A stretch of 64,000 bases of DNA from Cryptomeria japonica. Its lineage: Eukaryota > Streptophyta > Pinopsida > Cupressales > Cupressaceae. The DNA lies in the NCBI RefSeq assembly GCF_030272615.1, contig NC_081406.1, positions 143,399,041 through 143,463,040 of the forward strand. Direction: 5' to 3'. Positions within the stretch are counted from its first letter, which is position 1; each line of letters opens with the position of its first letter. The notes beneath the pieces are model-generated. The model did not search any database. It had not been told where the DNA came from and worked only from the letters and a program-made list of their open reading frames with translations. Below are positions 1-11,391 of the stretch, in pieces. The translations under genes and the position numbers were made by a program.

Positions 1-553
1 TATATTTTTAATTAAAAAGATTTTCGTTTGTTAAATATTATACAAGGTGATACTAAGCGGCTAATAATCCATAAAACCTCTACATTAGACAAGTTTTGGA
101 ATCCAATTTCAATTTCTATCTTGCTATTCAGTTTATAAATGAAGGTAATTCAAGAGATGAGAACAATAATAGTGAAATTGGTAATACTTTTATCATTGTT
201 TACATAATTTTGTACTTACCTTGGTAAAATGTCTTAAATGCAATAGCATATCAACAAGTGATATATTCTTGTGTTTGGCTTGGCTTATGCCCTAATCCTG
301 TACACCTCTATTTTTACCCCTATTCTCATACATTCCACCATCATTCTATCATTATTGCACTATCACAATTACTTTTGTATATTTGTTGTTTACCTTGAAA
401 TTATTGTTTTAATTCCAAGGTTTGTTTTTGTATCACTCTAGATTGACCATGACCATAAAATTTAAACCATTAAATTCAAATTCAATCTTTCTTACACGTT
501 TCTATTACTTTTTATGAACCAACTTAGTACACATTAGTGTGACATGTATCTAT
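1..553. other. AT-rich spacer, no gene recognised
   Basis: No reading frame, RNA gene or recognisable repeat was seen in this stretch. It is AT-rich and ends directly at the TG terminus of the 5' LTR of copia element H. Confidence 0.5.
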
Positions 554-902
554 TGTTAGAGAATATTTAGCTATTAGTTATTTTTTTACAACTAGTTATT
601 ATTTTTTGCTTTTTTGCTTAAGTTCACTGAGGAGTGCTTATTTTAGTTGTGCATCTCGTTTAGCTAGAGTTGAGCTTTATTTATCTCCTCATGCTTGCAC
701 TTTAGTTCTCCTAAATTTAGCTCTGCGCTTTCTTTATAAGCACCTCATTGTACAATTGTAACTCATCCTATAATTTTGTATTCTTTGCTTTTGAGTAATA
801 TTGCATTCATTCATGCAACTCTAATTTGTGGAAGATGCTCTTGTTTGTCGTTTGGTCTTGCAGGTGCTTGTGTTGAAATCTTTTGTGTTGTAAATTTGAA
901 CA
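554..902 (+). repeat. 5' LTR of copia element H
   Basis: A 349-bp repeat that starts TGTTAGAG and ends ...ACA just before a primer-binding site. It closely matches 11392-11740, including the shared phrases around 770-830 and 11610-11670. It lacks the U-rich stem-loop found in the LTRs of the other families here. Confidence 0.85.
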
Positions 903-914
903 TGGTATTAGAGC
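903..914 (+). other. Primer-binding site of element H
   Basis: TGGTATTAGAGC directly follows the 5' LTR. It matches the plant initiator-Met-tRNA-complementary site TGGTATCAGAGC with one C-to-T change, and fixes the element on the + strand. Confidence 0.85.
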
Positions 915-1395
915 ATGGATTTGGCAAGCAAATTTTTTTATCAATTTTGAATCAAAACGGGGCATCACCATCACATATGTAACATAAAAAACCCCTAAGA
1001 TCAACTATTGTATCGTCAAAATCCGAGCAGTTGAATTTTGGGGTTAATTTGGCTAAGGGCACATTTTTTTAGGCAAGTTCTGGAGGTACCTTAAAAATAT
1101 GGTTTGTTTGGGACAAAATAGACATCACCATCATGTTTAGAAGGCCCAAGAACCCTAAAAATGCTTGCCAATTCATCAAAATCGATGAAAAATGACACGC
1201 GAGGAATCTTGGTCCCATGTCTAGCCTGATGTGTCTTCATTCAAACTTTTTGGGAGTATGGCTTGGGCATTTATTCCAAATTCATAAAGGAAAACCATGG
1301 AGAGGAGGAGTCAACCACTAATCTTTGTTGGCTACTGTGAGGAAAAAAAAATGTACAAATTGTTTGATCTTGTTTCTAGAGAAGGTCTTGTTTTG

Positions 1396-2038
1396 GCAAG
1401 ATGTCCAATTTGATGAGCACTATTCATCTGATGGACTCTCCAACACCATCTTCTTTGTCACTTCCTACTCCTTCATTTCTTGAAGATTCTTTGCCTTTTG
1501 AGGATGAGGAAGATGTTCTAGTTCAACCCCAACCACCCATCCTACCACTTCCTAAGTGGGCTCGTAATACTAAATTGATAAACCACACTTGGGACCACTT
1601 GGGATCCCTCAGATTTTTTCAAATGTGGCAATTATTCTAGAGTGGGATTAGGCTACGATAGTGGAGTATTCATCCTTGATGAATAACCACACTTAGGACC
1701 TTGTACCTCTTCCTAAGGGAAGAAAGATGGTGCGACACAAGTGGGTGTATTGCACCAAGTATGCTACAAATGGTTCCATTGATAAGTATGAGGTTCCTCT
1801 TGTTGCTAAGGGGTTTACATAGATTGAGGACATTGATTATTTTAAGACTTTTTCTCCTCTTGACAAGATGGATTCTATTCACCTTGTACTTTCTCTTGCA
1901 AATTCACAAGGATGGTTAGTTTATCAAATAGATGTGAAGAGTGCCTTCTTGCATGGTGATCTTCATGAGGAGATCTATATGGAGCAGCCATAGGGATTTT
2001 TGTAGGACTCTTGAGTCATTTGTAGGCTTTGATGTTTA
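1396..2038 (+). pseudogene. Copia integrase-RT linker and N-terminal half of reverse transcriptase (fragment)
   Basis: Reading across frames gives the copia RT opening: a KWVY-type segment near 1740, then a YFKTFSPL-type segment near 1840, then [11 protein letters not shown] at about 1931-1963, followed by an EEIYMEQP-type segment. This is the catalytic fingers/palm part of Ty1/copia RT, which would copy element RNA into cDNA in virus-like particles. The frame holds stops (for example after the KGFT-type segment and after MEQP) and indels, so it is dead. The upstream 1396-1640 stretch, rich in Pro, Ser and Glu, fits the variable linker between integrase and RT. Coding is cut at 2038 by insertion of element A and resumes at 10096. 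Confidence 0.8.
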
Positions 2039-3228
2039 TGTTAGGCCCAATATGGAAAGCTAATGTACTGAGAGGGGAGGGGTGAATCGGTACTTCAAAT
2101 CCTTTTCTAAGCAATATCTTTACTGTTATGCATAAACTGAATAGTGTAGTAACATAATATAATGCTAAAACAAATAAATAACAATCATACATGATTCACT
2201 CCATAACACATATATTTTGGTTACGTAGAAACTCTTGGTTAGAAAGAAAAACTGTGGTGGGGATGGCACCCACAACTTCACTACTGCAATAATAAAGGTT
2301 GCTCAGTTAGAGCTACATGTTAAGCTATTTCTGATAGCTTACCCTATTAGTAGTATCAAAATCTGTTAGATCTACCTTGCTAAAGGATTTTACAACACTT
2401 AATCTAAATGCTGCACCTTATTAGAGGCTTTACAATTTATAGACTTGATTAGAGTCTTTTACCCTGTTAAAGGTTTCTCTTACAACTTCAAAATATTACA
2501 ATAAAATCATTACAAATATCTGCAACTTTACATCTGGAATGTTATAGCAAATTTTATGTGCTCAGAATAAGATTACCTTGCTTATAGCATACCTCGGTAA
2601 CCCATATAGTAACTCGGTAAACCCTTCTGTTTACTCTATTCTTTGACTGTTCTCTGAAATCCTTCTCGGTGACCTCTGTGTCTCTATAATAGTCATAACA
2701 CTTAGTGCTTTCACATGTCTTACTTCATATATTTCTATATCTTCCTTTCTGTCATGCTACATGTATATGTGTGATCTTAATCCATGTTGTATAAATAGAT
2801 CTCTTATGTCGGTGATCCATTCATTGCTTCGATCTTACAAACATGTTTTATCAAATGAATAACCATGCAAAATACTTCATTGGTTAGATGACCTCAAAAT
2901 CATACACAATCGTTAAGTGCAATTTCCAATGTGATAACGGTTCTACGTTCCTTGATCTTGTAACACGTTTTCATATGTATGTCTAGGTTCAATGAATCTG
3001 GTAACACATTTCACTCGGTGTATATCAACTCATTGTGTCATCTTTGCTGCTCAGTAGACATGGAATGATACTCGGTAGACAGCTCGGTGCATACTAGGCT
3101 CTTGACTACTTTCTTCTATAACCGACTGGACTGTGCATACCGATTGAATATTTTGGTAGAGATAACCAACTAGAGTATATAGAATAACTTTGAACATAAA
3201 ACTAATGACAACTTGATAAGTAGTAACA
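2039..3228 (-). repeat. 3' LTR of element A
   Basis: A 1,190-bp repeat matching 8906-10095 along its length with scattered substitutions, many of them C/T or G/A. It contains a decayed copy of the U-rich stem-loop (about 2225-2255) and repeated CTCGGT hexamers, for example at 2593, 2613, 2665, 3014, 3071 and 3083. Confidence 0.92.
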
Positions 3229-3243
3229 ATCTCCCCTTTTGAC
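3229..3243 (-). other. Polypurine tract of element A
   Basis: On the - strand this reads GTCAAAAGGGGAGAT, directly before the 3' LTR. It is the expected RNase-H-resistant primer for plus-strand DNA synthesis and confirms the element's orientation. Confidence 0.85.
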
Positions 3244-3692
3244 ATTAGTTGAGATGTTTGACAAAACTACTTTCAAAGTCATAACTCAATAATCTATATA
3301 CTTTGCAAAATTTGACCATACTGACAGTATATACAATAGTCAATGAAATAGTAAATCCAGATATACTCCCCTTATCAGTATACTGTACAAAACTCTGATG
3401 TGAATGCTTGGTGATCTGCTCTTGTTCTTTGCTTACTGTTTTGTTCACTACTCGGTTCACTACTCACTCTGCTTGGTATACTCCCCCTGTATACTACACT
3501 CCTTTTGTTTGATACTATACTTTGATGCTTTGAATACTATATCACTCCCCCTTTTTGACAAACATCAAAATTTAGTTACCATTCGGTGATGGCAACTGGT
3601 CAAAAATGGATTTGTACTTTGTCCATGCTTCAGTGAGAGTGATAGAGAGGGCATCCTTTACACTGTCCATTAAAGAATTTTGCGCTTGAATA

Positions 3693-6600
3693 TCAGCCAA
3701 TAATGATATTAAGCCATCTAAAGCGCTTCCCTCTTGTGTAGTAGATAAGTATGTGGCTCAGTTGATCTGTTCTTGGACAGATGAAAGATGAGGAAGGAAT
3801 AATGTCTGAAGTTGTCATTATGTCCATCCTGATCTTGTGTTCGTCATTTCTTAGGTCCAATTGTTGAGCCATGAGCTGTTGTGACTTTGTATAGAAATTC
3901 TGAACTGAATTGGGCTCTCTGGTCAACTTATTTGAGAGATTGGTGATCTCTTTCTCAATTGCTTCAGTTTTATTTTTGATGTCTTTAATGAATAGAAAAA
4001 ATGTAAAAAGTTTCTGAAATAAATAATGAATGTGCTTGAGTTGAGGGGACAACTCAGCAATAAATTTGACAAGTTTAACTTTGCCAATAGCTATAGCTTT
4101 TTGTACCTCTTCTATCATTTTTGTAGTGAGCTCCTTGTCTTTTAGCTTGCTCAAATGTTCAGATGCATCTACTCCAGATGTCTCTATCTTTGTTAGGAGT
4201 TCATCCAGTTGAATGTGGATGGCTGCATCTTTGGTTATTGTAGCTTCAGGTAGCATATCTGTTAAGAGTGCTTTCACCTTCTAAAGTACTTTATTTTTCT
4301 TTTGAATAGCCATTTGCTTCTCTTGTTCGACCTTTGCTTTGCATAGTTCACCGAAATCAATGAGTGCTTGCCCCTTTAATTTGGATATATCAACATTGGG
4401 CAACACTATTGGTTTTGACAAATCTACTTTGAAACTATGCTTTTTCATCTTCTTTTCTTTTCCTTTCACCGATTGAACTAAGACAATGGCTTGTGAGGCT
4501 TGATGACCCTCGGTAGGTTGCTCGATAGAGGCAACACTTTGGTCGGTTTCTTTAGCCTCTGTAGTATCCTTTGGTGTCTCAGTACTCGGTGTCTCAGTTG
4601 CAACATTTTCAGTGCTAGAAGGATCCTGAGACGTCTGTTCTTGAGTAGTACCTTCTCCTGCTGTAGACTTGTGACCTTCAGTGCCTTTATCTGTATCCTG
4701 AGGAGTTTCGGTTGAGACAGGTTGATTGACCGGTGGATAAGGCTGAACTTGATCTAAGACTGATTCACTGGATACAAGTTTTGTATATGCATTGCCTTCT
4801 ATCATTTCTTGTTCAGGTGCCTCTGTATCCATGATATCTTCATCTATTTGAATGGTGTCAGCAGGGTCTTGCTCGGTAACATCAGGATCTTGCTCGGTGA
4901 CATCAACTATTTCAACTTCAGCTTGCTCACCGGCATCCTTGTCTCTAAAGATTTCCTACTACTTTTCTTTTGTCTCATTTTCCACTTCAATATACAACCC
5001 ATTCATCAGTTTCAAGGCTTTTTGTTTGACGAGGAACTTTGTATGGTAGGTTGTCAGATGTTCTTTTATTTCAGCTACCGACATGTCAGGAAAGAGATGT
5101 ACCAGACTTCTTTCTCTGATCTGTTTCTTCGAGTCCAGGGCATATTGCCACCTGTTATCAATATGTGCATATAATTCTTTTGGAAGAGAATTAGAGACTT
5201 CTAATGGGACCAATCGGAATTTTAGAAGTGTGTAGATGACAGCTTCTTCTATTTGTCTCTTTTCATCATCATTTCTGGATTCATACTTAACATATTTGAA
5301 TCCTCCAAATCCACCATATTCCTTCAAATTAGTACAAAAAATTTCAACACTATGTACATTTACCTTCTTGCTCTTGACAATCTGAAATTTGCTTGCATCC
5401 TCAGATTCGGTGTCACTAGACTCTTTTGCCAAAATGAGTCTCCGAGTAGATTTCTTGTAGGTTTTTGTTACCTTGGGAACAATAACACTCTTTGTTTTCT
5501 TACTCGGTGAAGCTGTAGATGCTTTAGTGTTAGGTCGCTTTGCTGGAGGAGTCGGTGAGGCTTTTGATGAATCCTGTTTCTTTCTTTTCAACACTTTTCC
5601 CTTAGGCAATTCAGTTCTCAGTGTTATAGCTACCTCTTGGGCTTTAGATTCCTCTTCGGTAATGGCTATAGTGCCTTTGACAGGTGTGGAGGAATAATCT
5701 TCCCCGAATTTCTTCAATAATGCCTTTATCATCTTTGTTGCCTTTCTTGTAGCTTTGGGTACTACAATGCTCATTTTTACTTTTTCTTTCACTTCTTCAT
5801 AGGTTCCATACCTCAGCTCGGTAGCATGCCTTGGTAATGTAAGAAATGCATCAATTTTCTATTGTGTGATGTCAAAATCAATCTCGTAACCCATAGGTGA
5901 CAAAGATTGAGTTCTTGGTTCCACATCATTCACATAACAGTAATCAGTGTCTACTTCAAAACATATGTCATCTTTGTATTTCTCCACTAGCTTGGGTGGA
6001 ATCCGGTACCTGTTATGCATTTTCTCTTGAGACTTACTGAAGTAATCATCCATAATATCATTAAAATTATTACCTAGCTTCTTGATGAAGTCATTGATCT
6101 GATGGGTGATTGGTCGGTGTAGTTCCCAAACAACTTTACCGACTGATGGAAAGAATTTTTCAAAATAGAAAAACATACATACAAGTAGTGATCCAAACTT
6201 TAGTGTATTAGCCGAGTTGTTCTTCTTTGGCTTCCTGATGGTGTTCAGATTCTCAAATAGGTTTTTCATCAACACCTCACATAGATTAGTTTTCATTCCC
6301 TTTTTCACAATTTTGTATGCTAGGTCTACTGCTGCACAGGGTACACTGTTTTCCCTTGCTGATTGGAAGAAACAATAACCTATTACTCTAATGGAAAATT
6401 TTAGTTCTGCATCAGTGACATTGTTCAATTTCAGTCCTCTACAATCTGATTCCACTCTAGTTAAACTGATCAATTCCTTCTGTGATATCATCTTTTGAGC
6501 TTGGACATGATCATAAATAGGGTAACCGGTAATCAGATGAATGATTTCCTTGGTAATCTTAAACGGTTGCTCTTCTAGCCACATGAAGTCATCATGAACT

Positions 6601-6934
6601 CTGCTCAAAACAAACTTGACCCACTGGGGTTTGAACACACGAGGATAAGTTAGGGCTTCAGTTATCCCTTGATCTTAATGTGCTCATACTTGCTATCCAA
6701 TTTTCCATCTGTGCACAATTCATCATAGGTGTCTTTGATTTCAACGTGACTGAGTTCTTCAACATGACATTTGGTGAAGAATCTCACATCCTCGACTAAT
6801 AACACTCTATCTGGGATGAGTGAAAATGCAGTTTTGTCATCCGGTTCAGATGCAACTTTGGGAGTTAAAGAGTATTTTAGTGAGGGCTTTTCAACATTCT
6901 TAACAATGATGGGATCTTGGATCTTAGGTGCCAT
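3693..6934 (-). pseudogene. Element A ORF2: long protein of unknown function (broken)
   Basis: About 1,080 codons read from the ATG at 6934 to a stop at 3693. One frameshift lies near 6640-6660; the other pieces (5859-6638, 4959-5792, 4281-4832, 3693-4277) share a single frame broken by a few stops, including two adjacent TAGs just after the TKEK-type segment near 4960. Parts in order: N-terminal region (MAPK start, a PxxIVxNV-type segment, an AFSxIPxxV-type segment); a PxWVKxxLSRxH block; a helical block ending FGSLLVC; a KMxxRxRIP...VxKY...PRTxxxxPMGYEVD-type block; a Lys-rich segment; a second conserved block with LPKELY; a Thr/Glu-rich low-complexity stretch; and a C-terminal helical region. 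The same order recurs in elements B and C. I recognise no enzyme motif. A distant link to the plant 'putative transposon protein' domains is possible but unproven. Confidence 0.75.
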
Positions 6935-7550
6935 TTGTAGATTTCAGATAAAAACTAACAAAAGATCCTTAGGGTTTGAGGATTTTCAAACGACAGACGC
7001 TTCACACTTAGCAGATAATAACTTGATAAGATCGGTAAACCAGCTTAACAATGCTTTGAGATTGATGTAAATACCTTGAATTTTTCTTTGTAGGAGGTTT
7101 GATCACCTTAGATTCGCTTTGCTCTGCTCTCTCGAAAACTTGGTAAGTAAAAAATGACCGCGTAAATGCTTTAAGTACACAATATACCTTATTGGGCTCC
7201 ATGCAGGTTAGGTCAAAAATATTAAATGCACTCGGTTCCACTAAACTTTCTTTCCTCTCTTTTTTTTGCACTTTAACCGAGTAACCAAACTTCCTTCATT
7301 TACCGACTTGACAGGTTTCCTATATTCACCGACTTGACAGGTTTCCTGTACAGTGCTCCAAAAGACTTTGATAGAATTTCAAACTTACTACTACATCTTA
7401 ACTATGCAGATTTTGAATTAAGTACATAATAAAATAGGAACTGTTAAGATTTAACCTTGAGAGAATGCTGTCCCTTCATACCTTTACTGATTAATTTGGA
7501 ATAGGAGCACCTAACTCGGTAGGTAAGGTTCTTTCTTCATTTGACACAAT
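6935..7550 (-). other. Element A ORF1-ORF2 spacer
   Basis: About 600 bp between the two element ORFs. Short open stretches occur here but none matches anything in elements B or C. It probably serves as leader for ORF2, though no splice or internal-initiation signal could be assigned by eye. Confidence 0.4.
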
Positions 7551-8843
7551 TTACTTCTTTTTCCAAATCATCTTTAATTTTTCTTTTATTTCCTCAGTGT
7601 CTTTTCTAGGTTGATCTCTGCAATCTCTAGCCAAGTGTCCTACTTTATGACAATGAAAACATGCCATACCAGGATTTCTCCATGATCTTTGGTTGTTCAT
7701 CCCAAACCTTATAAAGCAGTCGGCACTTATATGTCCATATCTTCCACAACATTCACACCATATCCTTGTATTGTAATCCCATGGTACTGTAGCATATTGT
7801 CGGTTAAGATCTATGTGTGTTCGGTAGCTTCCAGTATTTGCTCGGTGTGTAGACCACATATAGTTCTTTTGCTTAAACCAACAGTTCTTGGTACTATGTC
7901 CATATCTATTGCAGTTTTTACAAAACCCTTTGAATTTTGCCTTATGATAATTGTTAACAGACTTTGTCCTACATTGATTAGATGTGTGACCATATTTATT
8001 GCAATTGTAACAATAACCTTTGGACTTAGTGACATTCGGTTGCTTACCTTTTCTGATTTGGCACATGTTGGCAGTGTGACCTTGATTTCCACAGTAGTTG
8101 CAAATAGGCTTCTTTCTTTTGATGTTCTTCTTGATTCCAACTTGCTTTGATGATTCTCCTCTCTCGGTACTATGGATTCCCTTCTCGATAGAGTCTTTTC
8201 CTTTGTAACCGAGTCCTGCATCTTTGTTGGGTTGTCTTGTATTCAGTTGCTCATCCAACATCTTTGATTCTTCATAACTCTTCTTCAATGTTTCTTTGGA
8301 TTTCTTCTCTGTTTCAAGTTCATTGGTCAACCTTGATACCTCCAGTTTCAATGCTTGATTCTCACCATCTTTCATATTTGCTTCATGATGTGCATAACCT
8401 AGTTGATCTGGCAGGTTTTGTTGAATTCCAGTCAACCTTGTGATTTCATCATTCTTATCAGATACTAAGGCTTCAAGTTGTTGTTTCTCTCTTTCTAGAT
8501 CTCTTATTTTATCCTCGGCTGTCCTCAATGCATCAAGATTTTCAGTCATCTGTGTGCTGAAATGTTCATGTTCTCTTTTCATTGCTTTTAGTTGATCAGC
8601 CAGTGATTTGTTCTTTTCTTTCAATACTCCAATCATTTCTTCAGTCTCTTCAGATATCCTATTCTCAGATGATGTCTCAATTTGTTCTACTATCTCTTGT
8701 GAGTCCTACAAATCATCAGATAATCTTCTTCTCACTTTCAGAGATTTTTGCATTTGCCTTTGCATGTCTACAATCACTTGATTAGCATGATCCAACTCTT
8801 CTTGCAGATACACAATCCTCCGAGATTGTTTATAGCCTTCCAT
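7551..8843 (-). pseudogene. Element A ORF1: coiled-coil protein with five CCHC zinc knuckles (one stop codon)
   Basis: A 430-residue frame from the ATG at 8843 to a stop at 7551, interrupted only by one TAG near 8706 (most likely a former CAG). The N-terminal half is rich in Lys, Glu, Leu and Gln with heptad-like spacing, a long coiled coil. A KDAGLGYKGK segment follows, then five CX2CX4HX4C knuckles: CNYCGNQGHTANMC, CYNCNKYGHTSNQC, CKNCNRYGHSTKNC, CECCGRYGHISADC and CFHCHKVGHLARDC. Such knuckles bind nucleic acid in retroelement Gag, and a coiled coil can drive particle assembly, so a Gag-like role in RNA packaging is likely. No capsid (UBN2-type) domain is visible. It precedes ORF2 in the transcript. 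Confidence 0.8.
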
Positions 8844-8891
8844 TGATAAGATCTTTCTCTTTAGGCAGTTAAACCCTTTTCCAAGATTGAA

Positions 8892-8903
8892 GCTCTGATA
8901 CCA
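8892..8903 (-). other. Primer-binding site of element A
   Basis: On the - strand the sequence is TGGTATCAGAGC, the plant initiator-Met-tRNA-complementary site, two bases from the end of the 5' LTR. Confidence 0.9.
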
Positions 8904-8905
8904 AT

Positions 8906-10095
8906 TGTTAGGCCCAATATGCAAAGCTAATGTACTAAGAGGGGAGGGGTGAATCAGTACTTCAAATCCTTTTCTAAGCAATATCTTTACTGTTATGCAT
9001 AAACTGAATAGTGCAGTAACATAATATAATGATAAAACAAATAAATAACAGTCATACATGATTCACTCCATAACACATATATTTTGGTTACGCAGAAACT
9101 CTTGGTTAGAGAGAAAAACTACGGTGGGGATGGCACCCACAACTTCACTACGGCAATAATAAAGGTTGCTCGGTTAGATCTACATGTTTAGCTATTTTTG
9201 ATAGCTTACCCTGTTAGGAGTATCAAGATCTGTTAGATCTACCTTGCTAAAGGATTTTACAACATTTAATCTAAATGTTGCACCTGGTTAGAGGCTTTAC
9301 AATTTATACACTTGATTAGAATCTTTTACCCTATTAAAGGTTTCTCTTACAACTTCAAAATATTACAATAAAATCATTACAAATATCTGCAACTTTACAT
9401 CTGGAATGTTATAGCAGATTCTATGTGCTCAGAATAAGATTACCTTGCTTATAGCATACCTCAGTAACCCATATAGTAACTCGGTAAACCCTTCTGTTTA
9501 CTCTGTTCTTTGACTGTTCTTTGAAATCCTTCTCGATGACCTCTGTGTCTCTGTAATAGTCATAACACTTAGTGCTTTCACATGTCTTGCTTCATATATT
9601 TCTATATCTTCCTTTCTGTCATGCTACATGTATATGTGTGATCTTAATCCATGTTGTATAAATAGATCTCTTATGTCAGTGATCCATACATTGCTTCGAT
9701 CTTACAAACATGTTTTATCGAATGAATAACCATGCAAAATACTTCATTGTTTAGATGACCTCAAAATCATACACAATCTTTAAGTGCAATTTCCAATGTG
9801 ATAACGGTTCTATGTTCCTTGATCTTGTAACACGTTTTCATTTGTATGTCCAGGTTCAATGAATCTGGTAACACATTTCACTCGGTGTATATCAGCTCGG
9901 TGTGTCATCTTTGTTGCTCGGTAGACATGGAATGATACTCGGTAGACAACTCGGTGCATGCGGGGTTCTTGACTACTTTCTTCTATAACCGACTGGACTC
10001 TGCATACTGACTGAATATTTTGGTAGAGATAACCGACTAGAGTATATAGAATAACTTTGAACATAAAACTAATGGCAACTTGATAAGTAGTAACA
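8906..10095 (-). repeat. 5' LTR of element A
   Basis: A 1,190-bp repeat, TG...CA, the upstream (promoter-bearing) LTR for this - strand element. It contains the better-preserved U-rich stem-loop (9091-9123) and adjacent 5-bp hairpin (9124-9140), plus many CTCGGT hexamers. The pyrimidine-rich CACCCCTCCCCTCTTAGT-type segment typical of all long LTRs in this window sits near its 3' end. Confidence 0.92.
9091..9123 (-). promoter_or_regulatory. ENE-like U-rich stem-loop, element A 5' LTR
   Basis: In the sense RNA the outer stem is CGUAG/CUGCG (one U-G wobble), the internal loop is UUUUU opposite UUU, the inner stem is CUC/GAG and the apical loop has nine bases. It lies about 185 bp before the LTR 3' end. 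The layout matches ENE elements, which hold the poly(A) tail in a triple helix; function here is inferred only. Confidence 0.5.
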
Positions 10096-11125
10096 GTTTA
10101 TTGTATGGTCTCAAGCAAGACCCTCAAGCTTGGTATGAGAAGATGGACACATTGTTGCTATCGATTGGTTACACAGTTCCCATTTTAATCCCACAGTTTA
10201 TACTTAGCATTAGGAAAGAGATCTTTTGATATTGGTCTTATATGTGGATGATTTAATTCTTAATTGCAATTCTTCTTCCATGATTCAGAGTCTTCAGAGA
10301 GCATTAATGGAGAAATTTGATATGACAGATCTTAGTCTTTTGTATTACTTCCTTGGTCTTTAGGTTACTCAATATTCGATTGGGATTTCCATTTGTCAAT
10401 GGAAGTATGCTCTTGATATTCTTTAGATATTTGGAATTCTTGATTGCAAGCCTACCCCCACACCATTTTAGTCAGGGGTTGTGTTGTCTTCTAGTTGTTC
10501 TATTCCTTTAGTTGTGCTACATTGTATATGACGTTAGTTGGTAGTCTTTTGTATTTGACACACACTAGTCTGAATATTCCTTTATGGGTTGTATAGTCTC
10601 TTGGTTCCCTCACGATCCACATGAGAGTCACTAGAAGGCTACCAAATATATCTTGAGGTTCATCTAGGGCACATTACACTTTGGAAATCATTATATATCA
10701 AGAGACTCTAGGATTGTTGGATTCACTAACTCAGATTGGGTTGGTGATGTTAATGATTGGAAGTCTACTTCTGGGTTTTTTTGTCTTGGTTTTGGCCCCA
10801 TTGCATGGTCTTGCAGGAAGAAATATCCTATTGCATTTATCATATATTGAGGTTGAATATCAAGCAATAGTTCTTGCTAGCCAAGAGGTTTTATGGCTTC
10901 GTCAATTATTGACAGAGTTTGGTTTTTGTCCTAATGGACCCATTATTAAATTTGGCATGACAATCAAAGTGCCATTCACATTTATTGTAACCTAGTGGAG
11001 ATGCACATGCACTTCATTCGGTAGGTGATTTAGGATGGTCTTCTCAGCTTGGATTACATACCTACAAAGGAGCAGGTTGCAAACATCTTCAATAAACCCT
11101 TGGCGTCCCCATGTCATCTTCAATT
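10096..11125 (+). pseudogene. Copia H reverse transcriptase C-terminal half and RNase H (broken)
   Basis: This continues the RT interrupted at 2038. It opens with an LYGLKQDPQAWYEKMD segment, then the YVDD catalytic box at 10241-10252, a YYFLGL-type segment near 10340, and finally the RNase H region at about 10740-10990 with DWKSTSGFFVLVL and VEYQAIVLASQEVLWLRQLL. RNase H normally removes the RNA strand during cDNA synthesis. Several stops and frame changes break it. Joining the two halves across element A restores the normal RT block order, which shows A inserted into an already existing pol. Confidence 0.82.
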
Positions 11126-11383
11126 GTGACCAATGCTTGGGGTGAAGGAAGTTGTCTTTAGGGAGTCTACTCGAGGCCTTCCTTCCTTTTTTAGCAGTTC
11201 ATGTTTTCATGCTTTACATCTCTCACTTTTGGAGAGGGATTTTTGCCCACGTGATTTTTCTCCTTTTTCTCCACTTAGAGAGACTTCATTGGTTTGTACA
11301 TGGGTACCTAATCAGACCTTTTGTTGCCAAAACCCATTTCTGCACTCATGCATTTATATTTTTTACTCACCCTAAGTTTCACT

Positions 11384-11391
11384 AAGGGAGG
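11384..11391 (+). other. Polypurine tract of element H
   Basis: AAGGGAGG lies directly before the 3' LTR of H, the usual plus-strand priming site position. Confidence 0.65.

Larger units (their letters stand above)
2039..10095 (-). mobile_element. Non-autonomous LTR retrotransposon A with ORF1 (coiled coil + CCHC) and ORF2 of unknown function
   Basis: An 8,057-bp element with two 1,190-bp LTRs (2039-3228 and 8906-10095) bounded by TG...CA and a perfect 5-bp target duplication GTTTA at 2034-2038 and 10096-10100. The primer site (8892-8903) and the purine tract next to the left LTR place it on the - strand. It lies inside the RT gene of copia element H. The interior encodes two ORFs and no recognisable protease, integrase, RT or RNase H, so it must have moved with enzymes from another element. 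The LTRs look about 95% alike by eye, suggesting an old but not ancient insertion. Confidence 0.92.
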
